64,000 nt of DNA from Promicromonospora panici (GTDB lineage Bacteria > Actinomycetota > Actinomycetes > Actinomycetales > Cellulomonadaceae). The DNA lies in the NCBI RefSeq assembly GCF_900608595.1, contig NZ_UWYY01000003.1, forward strand, positions 248,001 through 312,000, written 5' to 3'. Below the pieces are notes generated by a model. The model saw only the letters and a list, made by a program, of their open reading frames with translations. It was not told the origin of the DNA and did no database searches. Position 1 is the stretch's first letter. Each line of letters opens with the position of its first letter. Shown piece after piece: positions 52,652 through 60,985 of this stretch. The position numbers and the translations under genes were made by a program.

Positions 52652-52785
52652 GAGGTAGAACCCTGGCGAGGTAGAACTGGGGCGAGGTAGAACTAGGGCG
52701 AAGTAGAGCCCCAGCTCGTGCTGAAGTTCTACTTCGCCAGAGTTCTACTTCGCCTCAGTTCTACCTCGCCAGGGTTCTACCTCGC
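52652..52785. repeat. Family A iterated inverted repeat, locus A3
   Basis: Four forward units with gaggtagaac-type cores begin at 52652, 52668, 52684 and 52700; four inverted cores (gttctacctc/gttctacttc) begin at 52726, 52742, 52758 and 52774. All are in exact 16-bp phase. The outer unit pair is perfectly complementary over 18 bp (gcgaggtagaaccctggc). The inner fourth forward unit carries gaagtag, matched by ctacttc on the inverted side, which is partial co-variation. It lies between the DUF6350 start and the sucD stop and probably terminates sucCD. Confidence 0.92.
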
Positions 52786-52796
52786 GGAGGTGAGCC

Positions 52797-53693
52797 TCAG
52801 AGGGAGGTGAGGATCTCTCGCATCAGGTCCGCCGTCTCGGACGGCGTCTTGCCGACCTTGACGCCGACGGCCTCCAGGGCCTCCTTCTTCGCCGCGGCGG
52901 TGCCCGACGAACCGGACACGATCGCGCCGGCGTGGCCCATCGTCTTGCCCTCGGGGGCGGTGAAGCCCGCGACGTAGCCGACGACCGGCTTGGTGACGTG
53001 CTCCTTGATGTAGGCGGCCGCACGCTCCTCGGCGTCGCCGCCGATCTCGCCGATCATGACGATCGCCTTGGTCTCCGGGTCGTTCTCGAAGGCCTCGAGC
53101 GCGTCGATGTGCGTGGTGCCGACGATCGGGTCGCCGCCGATGCCGATGGCGGTGGAGAAGCCGAGGTCGCCCAGCTCGTACATCATCTGGTAGGTCAGCG
53201 TGCCCGACTTCGACACGAGACCGATCGGGCCCTTGCCCGTGATGGTGTGCGGGGTGATGCCGGCCAGCGACTCGCCCGGCGTGATGATGCCGGGGCAGTT
53301 CGGCCCGATCATCCGGGTCTCCTTGCCCTGCAGGTAGGTCCACACCTCGGCGGTGTCCTGCACGGGCACGCCCTCGGTGATGACCACGAGCAGACCGATG
53401 CCCGCGTCGATGGCCTCGATGGCCGCGTCCTTGGTGAAGGCCGGCGGCACGAAGACGACGGAGACGTCCGCGCCGGTCTCGGCCATGGCCTCCTTGACCG
53501 TGCCGTACACGGGGAGGGTCACGTCCGCACCTGAGGCGTCCTTGTGCTGCACCGTGGTGCCGGCCTTGCGGGCGTTCACGCCGCCGACGATCTGCGCGCC
53601 GGAGTCCAACATCAGGGCGGTGTGCTTGGCACCCATGCCGCCCGTGATGCCCTGGACGATGATCTTCGAGTCCTGGTTCAGGTAGATCGACAT
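52797..53693 (-). CDS. sucD: Succinyl-CoA synthetase alpha subunit
   Basis: A 298-residue CoA-binding subunit of succinate-CoA ligase, forming ATP or GTP while converting succinyl-CoA to succinate. The CoA-binding Rossmann part has [35 protein letters not shown], then [13 protein letters not shown]. The phosphohistidine loop is [21 protein letters not shown] with the catalytic His near residue 249. It follows sucC by 39 nt and is cotranscribed with it. The family A repeat A3 lies 12 bp after its stop. Confidence 0.97.
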   Translation of the reverse strand: MSIYLNQDSKIIVQGITGGMGAKHTALMLDSGAQIVGGVNARKAGTTVQHKDASGADVTLPVYGTVKEAMAETGADVSVVFVPPAFTKDAAIEAIDAGIGLLVVITEGVPVQDTAEVWTYLQGKETRMIGPNCPGIITPGESLAGITPHTITGKGPIGLVSKSGTLTYQMMYELGDLGFSTAIGIGGDPIVGTTHIDALEAFENDPETKAIVMIGEIGGDAEERAAAYIKEHVTKPVVGYVAGFTAPEGKTMGHAGAIVSGSSGTAAAKKEALEAVGVKVGKTPSETADLMREILTSL

Positions 53694-53732
53694 TGTCTTC
53701 TAATCTCTGCTTTCGAAGTCTTCAGCGGGCGG

Positions 53733-54905
53733 TCAGGCGGCGGCCGCAGCCTTGGCGGCGGCAAGGTCGGCGCCGCCGTCCATGGTGTCGGCGAGGGTGA
53801 CGAGCGGGTGGTTGCGCTCGGTCAGGATCTGACGACCCAGCTCGACGTTGTTGCCGTCGAGGCGGACGACCAGCGGCTTGGACGCCTCGTCACCGAGGAT
53901 GTCGAGCGCGCCCACGATGCCGTTCGCAACCTCGTCGCACGCGGTGATGCCGCCGAACACGTTCACGAACACAGACTTGACCTGCGCGTCGTTCAGAATC
54001 ACGTCCAGGCCGTTGGCCATCACCTGAGCGTTGGCGCCGCCGCCGATGTCGAGGAAGTTGGCGGGCTTCACGCCGCCGTGCCGCTCACCGGCGTACGCGA
54101 CGACGTCCAGAGTGGACATGACCAGGCCCGCGCCGTTGCCGATGATGCCGACCTCGCCGTCGAGCTTGACGTAGTTGAGGTCGTTCTCCTTGGCCTTCGC
54201 CTCGAGCGGGTCGGCGGCGGCCGAGTCCTCGAGCTCGGCGTGCTCCGGGTGGCGGAAGCCGGCGTTCTCGTCGAGCGTGACCTTGCCGTCGAGGGCGATG
54301 ATCTCGCCGTCCTCGGTCTTGACCAGCGGGTTCACCTCGACCAACGTGGCGTCCTCGGCCTTGAACACGGTCCACAGGCCCTGGATGACCTCGGCGACCT
54401 TGTCCTTGATGTCCGCGGCGAAGCCGGCGGCGTCCACGATCTCCGCGGCCTTGGCCTCGTCGATGCCGACGGCCGGGTCGACGGCGATGCGGGCGAGCGC
54501 CTCAGGACGCTCGACGGCGAGCTGCTCGATCTCCACGCCGCCCTCGACCGAGCACATGGCGAGGTAGTTGCGGTTCGACCGGTCCAGGAGCACGGAGAAG
54601 TAGAACTCCTCGGCGATCTTGGCGCCCTGCGCGATCATTACGCGGTGCACGGTGTGACCCTTGATGTCCATGCCGAGGATCTCGCCGGCCTTCTCGGCAG
54701 TCTCCTCCGGCGAGTGGGCCAGCTTGACGCCGCCCGCCTTGCCGCGACCACCGGTCTTGACCTGGGCCTTCACGACGACAGTTCCGCCGCCCAGCTTCTC
54801 GGCGCCTTCGCGAGCCTCCTCGGGGGTCGTCGCGACAACCCCGCCCAGCACGGGCACGCCGTGCTTCTCGAAGATGTCGCGCGCCTGGTATTCGAACAGG
54901 TCCAC
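53733..54905 (-). CDS. sucC: Succinyl-CoA synthetase beta subunit
   Basis: A 390-residue ATP-grasp subunit that holds the nucleotide and, with SucD, makes succinate in the TCA cycle. It starts [21 protein letters not shown] and has [21 protein letters not shown] (nucleotide site, about 45-65), the C-terminal [20 protein letters not shown], and [14 protein letters not shown]. The GTG at 54905 gives the usual N-terminus; an ATG 18 nt further upstream is possible but less well spaced from AAGGA. An inverted repeat shared with icd lies upstream at 54972. Confidence 0.95.
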   Translation of the reverse strand: MDLFEYQARDIFEKHGVPVLGGVVATTPEEAREGAEKLGGGTVVVKAQVKTGGRGKAGGVKLAHSPEETAEKAGEILGMDIKGHTVHRVMIAQGAKIAEEFYFSVLLDRSNRNYLAMCSVEGGVEIEQLAVERPEALARIAVDPAVGIDEAKAAEIVDAAGFAADIKDKVAEVIQGLWTVFKAEDATLVEVNPLVKTEDGEIIALDGKVTLDENAGFRHPEHAELEDSAAADPLEAKAKENDLNYVKLDGEVGIIGNGAGLVMSTLDVVAYAGERHGGVKPANFLDIGGGANAQVMANGLDVILNDAQVKSVFVNVFGGITACDEVANGIVGALDILGDEASKPLVVRLDGNNVELGRQILTERNHPLVTLADTMDGGADLAAAKAAAAA

Positions 54906-54971
54906 CCTGCTGCGTCCTTCCATCGGGATGCGGCCCTCGGACGTCGTAGTCGCCCGGAGCCCGGCTGAAGC

Positions 54972-54993
54972 GATGTCTCGACGTCAAGACATC
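54972..54993 (-). promoter_or_regulatory. Inverted repeat upstream of sucC shared with icd
   Basis: In gene direction gatgtcttgacgtcgagaca(tc): 10-bp arms with one mismatch around CG. Its TCTTGACGTCGAGA matches the icd site at 34844-34863 at 13 of 14 bases. It lies 67 nt before the sucC start and overlaps a possible -35 (TTGACG). It is a probable shared operator. Confidence 0.65.
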
Positions 54994-55105
54994 CCGGTAC
55001 AGAGTAGCCGTGGATCGCCCGTGCTTCCGAACGGAGCGGCGTTATTCCGGGGCCGGCAGGAGGTGGAGTCGCGGTTCGGCAGCACGGGCGTCGGGCGGGG
55101 CGCGG

Positions 55106-56158
55106 TCAGCGGTGGTAGTGCGTGAAGAACTCCCAGATCAGTTCCGTGGCGGAGACTTCCTGCGTGGCGTCGCCGCCGTTGCCGCCCGGCCAGCTGTGCG
55201 AGCCCCCGGCGACCTTGTAGAGGACGACGTCGGCCCTGCCGCGGCATGTGGTGTATGTCTCGGCGGTCACGTGCTCGGTGACGGGCTCGACGCTCGGCCC
55301 GGTCCGGCAGCCGTTCATCCGCGCCCACGACTGCACGGCCAGCTGGGTGGTGTACCCCCAGCGCTTGTCGGTGTTGCCCTCGTACGGGTTCACCGTGTCG
55401 GCGTCGCCGTGGAAGGTGATGACGGGCACGCTGCGCTCGGGCAGGCAGGACTGCAGCTCGACGGCGGACGGGTCGTCGGGCGAGGGACGGCCGGCGCGCA
55501 GACCCGCGACGGGCGCGATCGCCGCCACCTTGTCCGGCCGAGCGCACGCGTACGCCGACGCCATCCGGGCGCCGCCGGAGAACCCGGTCGCGTAGACGCG
55601 GCGCGGGTCGGCGCAGCCGAGGCCCACCATGGTGTCGATGACGGCGGTGAGGAACTCGACGTCGTCGCGCGTGTCCGCCGGCGGGTACTCGCCGGCCGTC
55701 GTGGGCACGCCGGGCACGTTCCAGAACCAGATCTGGTCGGGGTTCGGGTCGGCCGCCGGGAGGACGCCGTTGGGCGCGACGGTGATGAAGTCGTTGGCGT
55801 CGGCGGCCAGGTCGAACTGGTTGTACTCGGAGATCGTCTCCGCGTTGCTGCTGCTCGGGTGCAGGTTGAGCACCATCGGCCGGGCGCTGACCCGAGCTTC
55901 GGCGTCGGGCACGTGTACCCGGACGGGATAGGTGACGCCGTCCAGTTCGACGTCGACCTGGCTCGTACCGGCGGGCACGGTGCAGTCCTTCCCTGGCTGA
56001 CCGACGGCGGCGCCGTCCGACGTCGATGTGCCGACGATCCCGGACCCTCCTGCCTGTTCGGTGCTGCCGGCCACCGCCGCAAAGGCCGGGCCGGCCACGA
56101 GCGCGCTGAACGCCGTGAGTGCGGCGATCACGCGCCCCAGGATGCGAGTGCTGTGCAT
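55106..56158 (-). CDS. Secreted PHB depolymerase/CE1-like esterase
   Basis: A 350-residue secreted alpha/beta hydrolase of the esterase D/LpqC (PHB-depolymerase, CE1-like) type. A signal peptide (MHSTRILGRVIAALTAFSAL, then AGPAFAAVAG) is followed by the Ser nucleophile in GFSGGARMASA (near 192), the Asp in HGDADTVNPYEG (near 252) and the His in GGSHSWPGG (near 320), in the right order. Three extra cysteine pairs suggest disulfides. The group removes feruloyl or acetyl groups from plant polysaccharides, or cleaves polyesters. A LacI-like sequence (cgaaacgcttgctgacag) is near 56244-56262 on the minus strand, resembling the amylopullulanase operator. Confidence 0.87.
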   Translation of the reverse strand: MHSTRILGRVIAALTAFSALVAGPAFAAVAGSTEQAGGSGIVGTSTSDGAAVGQPGKDCTVPAGTSQVDVELDGVTYPVRVHVPDAEARVSARPMVLNLHPSSSNAETISEYNQFDLAADANDFITVAPNGVLPAADPNPDQIWFWNVPGVPTTAGEYPPADTRDDVEFLTAVIDTMVGLGCADPRRVYATGFSGGARMASAYACARPDKVAAIAPVAGLRAGRPSPDDPSAVELQSCLPERSVPVITFHGDADTVNPYEGNTDKRWGYTTQLAVQSWARMNGCRTGPSVEPVTEHVTAETYTTCRGRADVVLYKVAGGSHSWPGGNGGDATQEVSATELIWEFFTHYHR

Positions 56159-56285
56159 GAACGACTCCCTCGTCGTGGTGCGCCCGTCGTCGGGCGCCCG
56201 ACGCCCCTGGCATCGGCCGCGCCGAGACTACCCCTACTTACAGTGCTGTCAGCAAGCGTTTCGGGCCCCGCCGAACCAGCACGTG

Positions 56286-56358
56286 CCCTTGGTTGTGAGC
56301 GCGACCGTTGCGCCGACACGCCCGTTATAGGCGCAACGATCCCGCCCACAGCCAAGGG
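56286..56358. repeat. Family C inverted repeat, copy C3
   Basis: Left arm cccttggttgtgagcgcgac(cgttgcgcc, 56286-56314) and right arm ggcgcaacgatcccgcccac(agccaaggg, 56330-56358) pair over 29 nt with four mismatches, two of which are G-U type. It sits between divergent esterase and HTH genes, just upstream of the promoter at 56371. Copies C1 and C2 match it in length and sequence. Confidence 0.88.
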
Positions 56359-56368
56359 CGTCAACGCG

Positions 56369-56399
56369 GGTTGACAGGTGGTTGCCTGTCAACCATAGT
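56369..56399 (+). promoter_or_regulatory. Consensus promoter and palindrome of the HTH/Clp-N operon
   Basis: TTGACA (56371-56376), a 17-bp spacer and CATAGT (56394-56399) form a near-consensus promoter, with the ATG 7 nt later, so it is leaderless. The spacer contains a perfect 10-bp palindrome (ggttgacagg, 56369-56378, with cctgtcaacc, 56385-56394) that overlaps the -35 and reaches the -10. It is likely an operator, possibly for the HTH protein itself. Confidence 0.8.
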
Positions 56400-56406
56400 T
56401 GACGGC

Positions 56407-56616
56407 ATGAGCCAGCAAGCACTCGTCGCATCCGCCGCCGGGGACGACCCCGCCGACGGGCTGCGCGCCGTCCGGGCCCTGCGCGAGCTGGCCGACCGCC
56501 TCGAGGCGCTCCAGGTGGAGCGCGCGCGGCGGCTCGGCTGGTCGTGGCAGGAGATCGCCGACTCGCTCGGCGTGTCCAAGCAGGCGGTCCACAAGAAGCA
56601 CAACAGGAGGATCTGA
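56407..56616 (+). CDS. Small HTH protein paired with Clp-N protein
   Basis: A 69-residue protein with one helix-turn-helix at its C-terminus: ERARRLGWSWQEIADSLGVSKQAVHKKHNRR (about residues 38-68). The first half is Ala-rich and helical (GLRAVRALRELADRLEALQ). It is probably a DNA-binding regulator. The ATG is 7 nt from a -10 box and no ribosome binding site is seen. It overlaps the following Clp-N gene by TGATG; this pairing recurs in actinobacteria. The palindrome in its own promoter suggests autoregulation. Confidence 0.8.
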   Translation: MSQQALVASAAGDDPADGLRAVRALRELADRLEALQVERARRLGWSWQEIADSLGVSKQAVHKKHNRRI

Positions 56617-57158
56617 TGTTCGAGAGGTTCACGAAGGACGCCCGCTCCGCCGTCGTCGATGCCCAGCTCGTCGCCCGTGAGGCGCACAGCGACCAGATCG
56701 ACACCCGCCATGTGCTCGTCGCGCTCGCCGAGAGGCCGGGCCCGGCTCGCACCGCCCTGTCCGACGGCGGAGTCGACGTAGCCGCCCTCGTCGCGGAGGC
56801 CCGCGCGAAGATCGAGGCGGGCGACGCGCTCGACCCGGCCGCGCTGGCCGCCGTCGGCATCGACCTCGACGAGGTGACACGGCGCACCGAGGCCACGTTC
56901 GGCGAGGGTGCGCTGGCCCGCGCCGGCCGCGCCCTGCGCGGGCGCCGCAAGCACATCCCCTTCACGGCCGACGCGAAGAAGTCGCTGGAGCTTGCGCTCC
57001 GTGAGGCGATCCGCCTGGGCTCCAAGGAGATCAACGGCGGCCACCTGTTGCTCGGCATGACGCGCGCCGAGTCCCCGGCCCGGAGAATCCTGTCCGACGC
57101 CGGCGCCGACCTGGACCGCATCCGTCACCTCGCGGAGGGCACGAGCGAGGCGGCGTGA
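56616..57158 (+). CDS. Clp N-terminal domain protein
   Basis: A 180-residue protein built from two Clp_N (ClpA/ClpC substrate-binding) repeats: MFERFTKDARSAVVDAQLVAREAHSDQIDTRHVLVALAERPGPARTAL at the start and FTADAKKSLELALREAIRLGSKEINGGHLLLGMTRAESPARRILSDAGADLDRI near 115-168. No AAA+ or Walker motif is present, so it is a stand-alone adaptor-like protein, not a protease chaperone. Such proteins may bind substrates or antibiotics targeting ClpC1. AGGAGG is 6 nt before the ATG. It is the second gene of a two-gene operon with the HTH protein; family B repeat B2 follows. Confidence 0.85.
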   Translation: MFERFTKDARSAVVDAQLVAREAHSDQIDTRHVLVALAERPGPARTALSDGGVDVAALVAEARAKIEAGDALDPAALAAVGIDLDEVTRRTEATFGEGALARAGRALRGRRKHIPFTADAKKSLELALREAIRLGSKEINGGHLLLGMTRAESPARRILSDAGADLDRIRHLAEGTSEAA

Positions 57159-57183
57159 CGGCCGTGCGATCGACCGAGCTTTT

Positions 57184-57250
57184 CGACTTCGGTCGGTTGC
57201 CCTGAGATCGGTCCTTCGAATGACCGATCTCAGGGCAATGGACCGATCTC
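57184..57250. repeat. Family B inverted repeat, locus B2
   Basis: The forward arm cgacttcggtcggttgccct(gagatcggtc) and the inverted arm gaccgatctcagggcaatgg(accga) fold into a stem of more than 20 bp. The core matches B1 at 4583-4713 closely (CTGAGATCGG, GACCGATCTCAG). It follows the Clp-N stop and probably terminates that operon. This is the smaller of the two B loci. Confidence 0.85.
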
Positions 57251-57345
57251 ATCTGCAGCGAGTTCATCCTCGTGAGGCACGGGTCCTCGACGCTACGCTC
57301 GGACACGTCCGGGACATCCCGCGGCAGAACCCCTGGGGATTCCCC

Positions 57346-57426
57346 ATGCCACGAACACGGAAGCACGCCCCGCTGGCCGCCATCGCGCTCGTCGCCCTCC
57401 TGGCGGCGTGCACTGCCTCGCACTGA
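57346..57426 (+). CDS. Possible 26-residue lipoprotein-like peptide
   Basis: An ATG at 57346 begins MPRTRKHAPLAAIALVALLA then ACTASH and a stop. It looks like a basic N-terminus, a hydrophobic signal core and a lipobox (LLAAC), leaving only CTASH if processed. A possible -10 box (TACGCT) is about 45-50 nt upstream and there is no obvious ribosome binding site. It could be an entericidin-like small lipopeptide, a remnant of a longer lipoprotein, or chance. Nothing else in the 337-bp stretch 57159-57495 looks coding; it otherwise holds repeat B2 and the promoter for 57496. Confidence 0.35.
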   Translation: MPRTRKHAPLAAIALVALLAACTASH

Positions 57427-57495
57427 GCGGGCGTCACCCAACAGGCTGCGGAACACCGGCAAAATACCCGCTTTGCACCGCTACGATCTTGCGCC

Positions 57496-58287
57496 ATGAA
57501 GCATGCCCGCAACGACGGCCCCGACCTCGCGTTCCGGCTCGGCCGGCGCATGGTCGCGGCCGTCGCCGACGACATGTCGACGGTGCAGCGCGTGGGTGTC
57601 GGCGTCGTCGCGGCGCTCGTCGCCGTCTCTCCGTTCGGCGCGTGGAACGAGGTCGAGGCACAGGCCGACCCGCTCACCGCCGGCACTCCCGTCGAGGTGG
57701 GTCCCTTCGAGGTAACGATCGAGAAGGCCGCCACCGCGGACGAGCTCGGCTATCTCGTGCCCGAGCCCGGTAACCACATGCTCGCGGTCGTCGCGAACGT
57801 CACCAACACCGGGGAGGTGCCTGTGAACAGCGGCAAGCTCGGCGAGGCGATCCCCGCGCCCGAGAGCGTCGGCATCATCCCGGAGGTGCCGCTCGAGGAC
57901 CTGGGCGCGGACTCCGACGACGGCGCCGGGACCGGGACGACGCCCGACGTCGCCGACCCGTCGGCCGACCCGTCCGCGAGCCCGTCTCCCAGCGAGCCTG
58001 AGAAGCCGGAGCTGCCGTCCGCCTCCATCGTCAACATCAAGGACGGGACCAGCCCCATCATCCTCAACCCCGGCCTGACCTATCGGGTCGCGCTGATCTG
58101 GGAGCAGAGCGACAAGTTCTCGGGTGACGTGATACCGCTCCGGATCATGGAGCTCACGTGGATCGAGGAGAGCGCGGCGAGCCTGGACAACGAGTACTGG
58201 CTCCCTCTGGACGAGGTCGCCTTCACGGGGCAGATCCCGATCGAGCCCGCCAAGCCGGCAGCGGACGCCGAGGCGGGTCAGCAATGA
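57496..58287 (+). CDS. Membrane-anchored extracytoplasmic protein, operon gene 1
   Basis: A 263-residue protein with an N-terminal membrane helix (VQRVGVGVVAALVAVSPFGAW, about residues 31-51). An extracytoplasmic domain follows that resembles DUF4352/immunoglobulin-like folds (VGPFEVTIEKAATADEL, HMLAVVANVTNTGEVPV), interrupted by an acidic Ser/Pro linker (about 138-175). It has no catalytic motif. The ATG has TACGAT 8 nt upstream and no ribosome binding site, so it is leaderless. The stop overlaps the next start (ATGA), and that gene overlaps the third, so they are translated together. The function is unknown. Confidence 0.75.
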   Translation: MKHARNDGPDLAFRLGRRMVAAVADDMSTVQRVGVGVVAALVAVSPFGAWNEVEAQADPLTAGTPVEVGPFEVTIEKAATADELGYLVPEPGNHMLAVVANVTNTGEVPVNSGKLGEAIPAPESVGIIPEVPLEDLGADSDDGAGTGTTPDVADPSADPSASPSPSEPEKPELPSASIVNIKDGTSPIILNPGLTYRVALIWEQSDKFSGDVIPLRIMELTWIEESAASLDNEYWLPLDEVAFTGQIPIEPAKPAADAEAGQQ

Positions 58288-58904
58288 GGCACGGACGGCG
58301 TCGGATCACCTGGAAGGGCACCGCGCTCGTCGTCGGCGCGGTGACGGCGGGCTGCGCGCTCGTGACATACCTGCCGCAGGACAAGGGCGTGGATACGCCC
58401 TTCATCGTCGAGGGGCAGGTCGGCGAGACGCTCGACCTCACGTACGCGGAGCTCACGGTGACCGATGTGCGGGTCGCCGACACCCTGACGGGCTTCTCCG
58501 AGGCCGCCGCCGCGGGCGGGACCTTCGTCGTGGTCGACGCGACCTGGCGCGCCACGCAGGGCGAGACGAGCTTCCTGGGCGCCGAGATCACCGACCGGCA
58601 GGGCCGCCGGTTCTGGCCTACCGATCTGACCGGGTGCTCGACCTCGGCCAACGCTCAGCCAGGCTATGCGTGGCGCACCACCTATTGCTTCGACGTGCCG
58701 CGCGACGCGCTGGCGGGAGCGACGGTCCGGCTCGCCCGGGGCGGCCAGAGCGAGGACCACGCGGACCAACGGCGCGACGCCGTCGCCGTCATCGAGCTCG
58801 GCATCACGCCGAGCGAGGCCGAAACGCTGTGGGAGGCGGAAGAGACGGTGGTGCCCGAGGAGCCGGGTTACGCCCCGGCGAGCGCAGGAGGTAGCGAGGG
58901 ATGA
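58284..58904 (+). CDS. Membrane-anchored extracytoplasmic protein, operon gene 2
   Basis: A 206-residue protein with a short basic N-terminus and one helix (GTALVVGAVTAGCALVTYL, about residues 12-30), then a DUF4352-like beta domain (TLDLTYAELTVTDVRVADTL, TFVVVDATWRATQGETSFLGAEITDRQGRRFWPTD). A probable disulfide links GCSTSAN and TYCFDVP. It starts within the stop of gene 1 (ATGA) and its stop overlaps gene 3, indicating one polycistronic message. No catalytic motif or known relative is recognised. Confidence 0.75.
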   Translation: MRHGRRRITWKGTALVVGAVTAGCALVTYLPQDKGVDTPFIVEGQVGETLDLTYAELTVTDVRVADTLTGFSEAAAAGGTFVVVDATWRATQGETSFLGAEITDRQGRRFWPTDLTGCSTSANAQPGYAWRTTYCFDVPRDALAGATVRLARGGQSEDHADQRRDAVAVIELGITPSEAETLWEAEETVVPEEPGYAPASAGGSEG

Positions 58905-59641
58905 CGACTCTGGTGACCCCGGCCGTGCCGGGTCAGGGCCCAGGTCCGGGAACGGGTCAGGGAACACCGCCGGGCGTGGCGCCGAGCCTGCGCCCCGGCA
59001 TGTTGCCCGGCATGATCCCGCCGGACGACGTGGTTCCGCGGCCGCGCAGGAGCTGGGGGCGGCGCAATGCCGTCTGGCTGGTGCTGCTGCCGATCGCGAT
59101 AGTGGTGGCCGCGGGGGCGTCGTCGTTCCGGGTGTGGGCGTTCTGGTGGCCCGTGGGTCTGCACCAGGAGGTGGACCGGGTGGCCCTGGGCGAGCCGGCG
59201 CACCTGGCGGGCGAGTACTACGACATGGGTTTCGACGTGCCTGAGCGGGCGGAGACCACGGTGCTCCGGGAGGTCGATGCGACGGTGACGAGCGTCGAGC
59301 AGGTGGACGCGCTGCCCGCGCCCAGCTACGGCGACCCCGTCGCGGTCCCCGAGGGTTCGGTCGTGTACGAGGTGCAGGTGCACTTCGTGGCCGAGCCACA
59401 GACTGACCTCTCGGGATGCCAGATCGCCCTCGTGGCCGAGGACGGCACGCGGTACGGGGAGTCGACCACCGACGCGCTGGGCAGCTCCAACCGCTGCTCG
59501 ACGCCGGACGCGGAGGGCTTCGTCAGCGAGCAGCCCGAGTGGGACGTCACCTCGTTCGTGCTGGCCGACCCCGACGCCGAGATCACGCAGGTGCGGCTGG
59601 CATTCGGGGGTCCCGAGTACGTGACGTTCGAGCTGCCGTAG
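58901..59641 (+). CDS. Membrane-anchored extracytoplasmic protein, operon gene 3
   Basis: A 246-residue protein with a Pro/Gly-rich cytoplasmic start (about 50 residues), one helix (AVWLVLLPIAIVVAAGASSFRVWAF, about residues 57-81), and an extracytoplasmic domain (VYEVQVHFVAEPQTDLSGCQIALVAEDGTRYGEST). It resembles genes 1 and 2 in layout, so the three may form a complex. Its last 59 bases overlap the convergent gene on the other strand, an unusual antisense arrangement. The function is unknown. Confidence 0.75.
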   Translation: MTTLVTPAVPGQGPGPGTGQGTPPGVAPSLRPGMLPGMIPPDDVVPRPRRSWGRRNAVWLVLLPIAIVVAAGASSFRVWAFWWPVGLHQEVDRVALGEPAHLAGEYYDMGFDVPERAETTVLREVDATVTSVEQVDALPAPSYGDPVAVPEGSVVYEVQVHFVAEPQTDLSGCQIALVAEDGTRYGESTTDALGSSNRCSTPDAEGFVSEQPEWDVTSFVLADPDAEITQVRLAFGGPEYVTFELP

Positions 59642-60935
59642 CGAGGCCGGAACCGGCGTCGTCGTCCTCCCGGACCACCAGGCCGCGCTCGACCAGCGCC
59701 TCGACGGTGGCCGCGATCAGGGCCGCCGCCAGCGCCAGCGCCAGCGCGAGCCCGGCCGCCGACTCCATGGGGCTGAACACAAAAAGCCAAGTGTCGCTAT
59801 CGACGGGACCGGTCACGGCACGCACGAGCCACCCGATGCCCTGCGGCACCCGCATCATGACGAGGTAGCTCAGGCAGAAGACGAGCATGGGACCGAGGCC
59901 ACCGTGCACGATCAGCTTCAGACCGTTCAACAGGGCGGAGAACCGGGCGCGCAGGTCCTCCGTGAGCGACTCCAGGAGCGAGCGCAGCCCGCGCGGCAGC
60001 CAGGTCATGCGGTCGAGCCAGCGGTGCTCGGTGGACGGCGGTTCCATCAGCTTGTGCCCGAGCACGACGGCGCCGATGGCGAGCCACGCCAGCGGCGCGA
60101 CGAGGACGACGTCGAGCGACTCGAAGACCGTCACCACCCCGTCGGCGACGAAGGCGGCGGCGGTGTTGCCGGTCTCGCCCACGGCCTCCTGGGCGACGCC
60201 GACGGTGCCGACGGCGGCCGCCACGAGCTGGCGCTCCGCCGCCACGCTCCACAGGCTCAGCTCGATGACCTCGATCTGGCCGGCGACCTGGCTGGTCCAG
60301 TAGATCTCGAGGCACCCGCCGACGACGGCGATGCCGAGAAACTGCAGCTTGCCCTCCAGCCTGCCGAGCAGCCAGCGCAGCACGAACGCGCCTGTCACGA
60401 TGGCGAGGAGCGTCCAGGCGTTCCAGACACCGAGTCGAGAGATGAAATCGACGCCTTGCGCGGAAAACATGTCGTTGAACGCCTCGTCCGCGGCAGCCTC
60501 GTTGATGAACCGGTCCCGGTCGGCGTCCATCAGGCCCTCGACCTCGTAGACCACCAGGAAGGGCACCAGCACGGACAGGGCGACGTCGATCAGGCGCCGC
60601 TCGCGCCCCTCGGACGGCATCATCGGGGCGCGGGGGGCGCCGGAGAGCATGCCGGGGATCTGGTCGTTCTCGTCCCGGTACGGACCGGGGTCCGCGCGCA
60701 GGTGCGGCAGAGACTGCCGGCAGACCCACAGCATCCCGACGACCGGCATGAGGTACCCGAGCGGGCTCATGATCAGCAGAAGCTGCGCCACGAACGAGTT
60801 CCACTGGCTCAGCTCGACGGCGCCCCACAAGGCGCCGTTGCGCACGGCGACGCCGAGCAGGCCGAGCGTCAGCAGCGCGGGCCAGTGCGCGACGAACAGC
60901 CGGCCGGCGGAGACCAGGATCCTCATGGCGCACAT
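59583..60935 (-). CDS. Multipass membrane protein, function unknown
   Basis: A 450-residue protein with about nine helices (for example HWPALLTLGLLGVAVRNGALWGAV, LLIMSPLGYLMPVVGMLWVC, LLAIVTGAFVLRWLLGRLEG, GPMLVFCLSYLVMMRVPQGIGWLV). It has a large cytoplasmic or extracellular loop around residues 85-120 and a C-terminal low-complexity tail. There is no transporter signature I can name. Its 3' end overlaps the convergent operon gene at 59641 by 59 bp. The start is ATG at 60935, with ATG 60926 as an alternative. It may belong with the three-gene operon, which faces it. Confidence 0.7.
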   Translation of the reverse strand: MCAMRILVSAGRLFVAHWPALLTLGLLGVAVRNGALWGAVELSQWNSFVAQLLLIMSPLGYLMPVVGMLWVCRQSLPHLRADPGPYRDENDQIPGMLSGAPRAPMMPSEGRERRLIDVALSVLVPFLVVYEVEGLMDADRDRFINEAAADEAFNDMFSAQGVDFISRLGVWNAWTLLAIVTGAFVLRWLLGRLEGKLQFLGIAVVGGCLEIYWTSQVAGQIEVIELSLWSVAAERQLVAAAVGTVGVAQEAVGETGNTAAAFVADGVVTVFESLDVVLVAPLAWLAIGAVVLGHKLMEPPSTEHRWLDRMTWLPRGLRSLLESLTEDLRARFSALLNGLKLIVHGGLGPMLVFCLSYLVMMRVPQGIGWLVRAVTGPVDSDTWLFVFSPMESAAGLALALALAAALIAATVEALVERGLVVREDDDAGSGLATAARTSRTRDPRMPAAPA

Positions 60936-60985
60936 AGTGGCCTATAGCGGGAGATATGCGCCAAGGCTGCTCACTCCAAGCTTGC

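Noticed and set aside
52652..52785. Similarity of GAGGTAG to the animal let-7 seed
   Set aside because: A 7-base match is expected by chance and has no meaning in a bacterium.
56308..56406. A longer start for the small HTH protein
   Set aside because: It would read through the family C repeat and its own promoter; the ATG 7 nt after the -10 box fits better.
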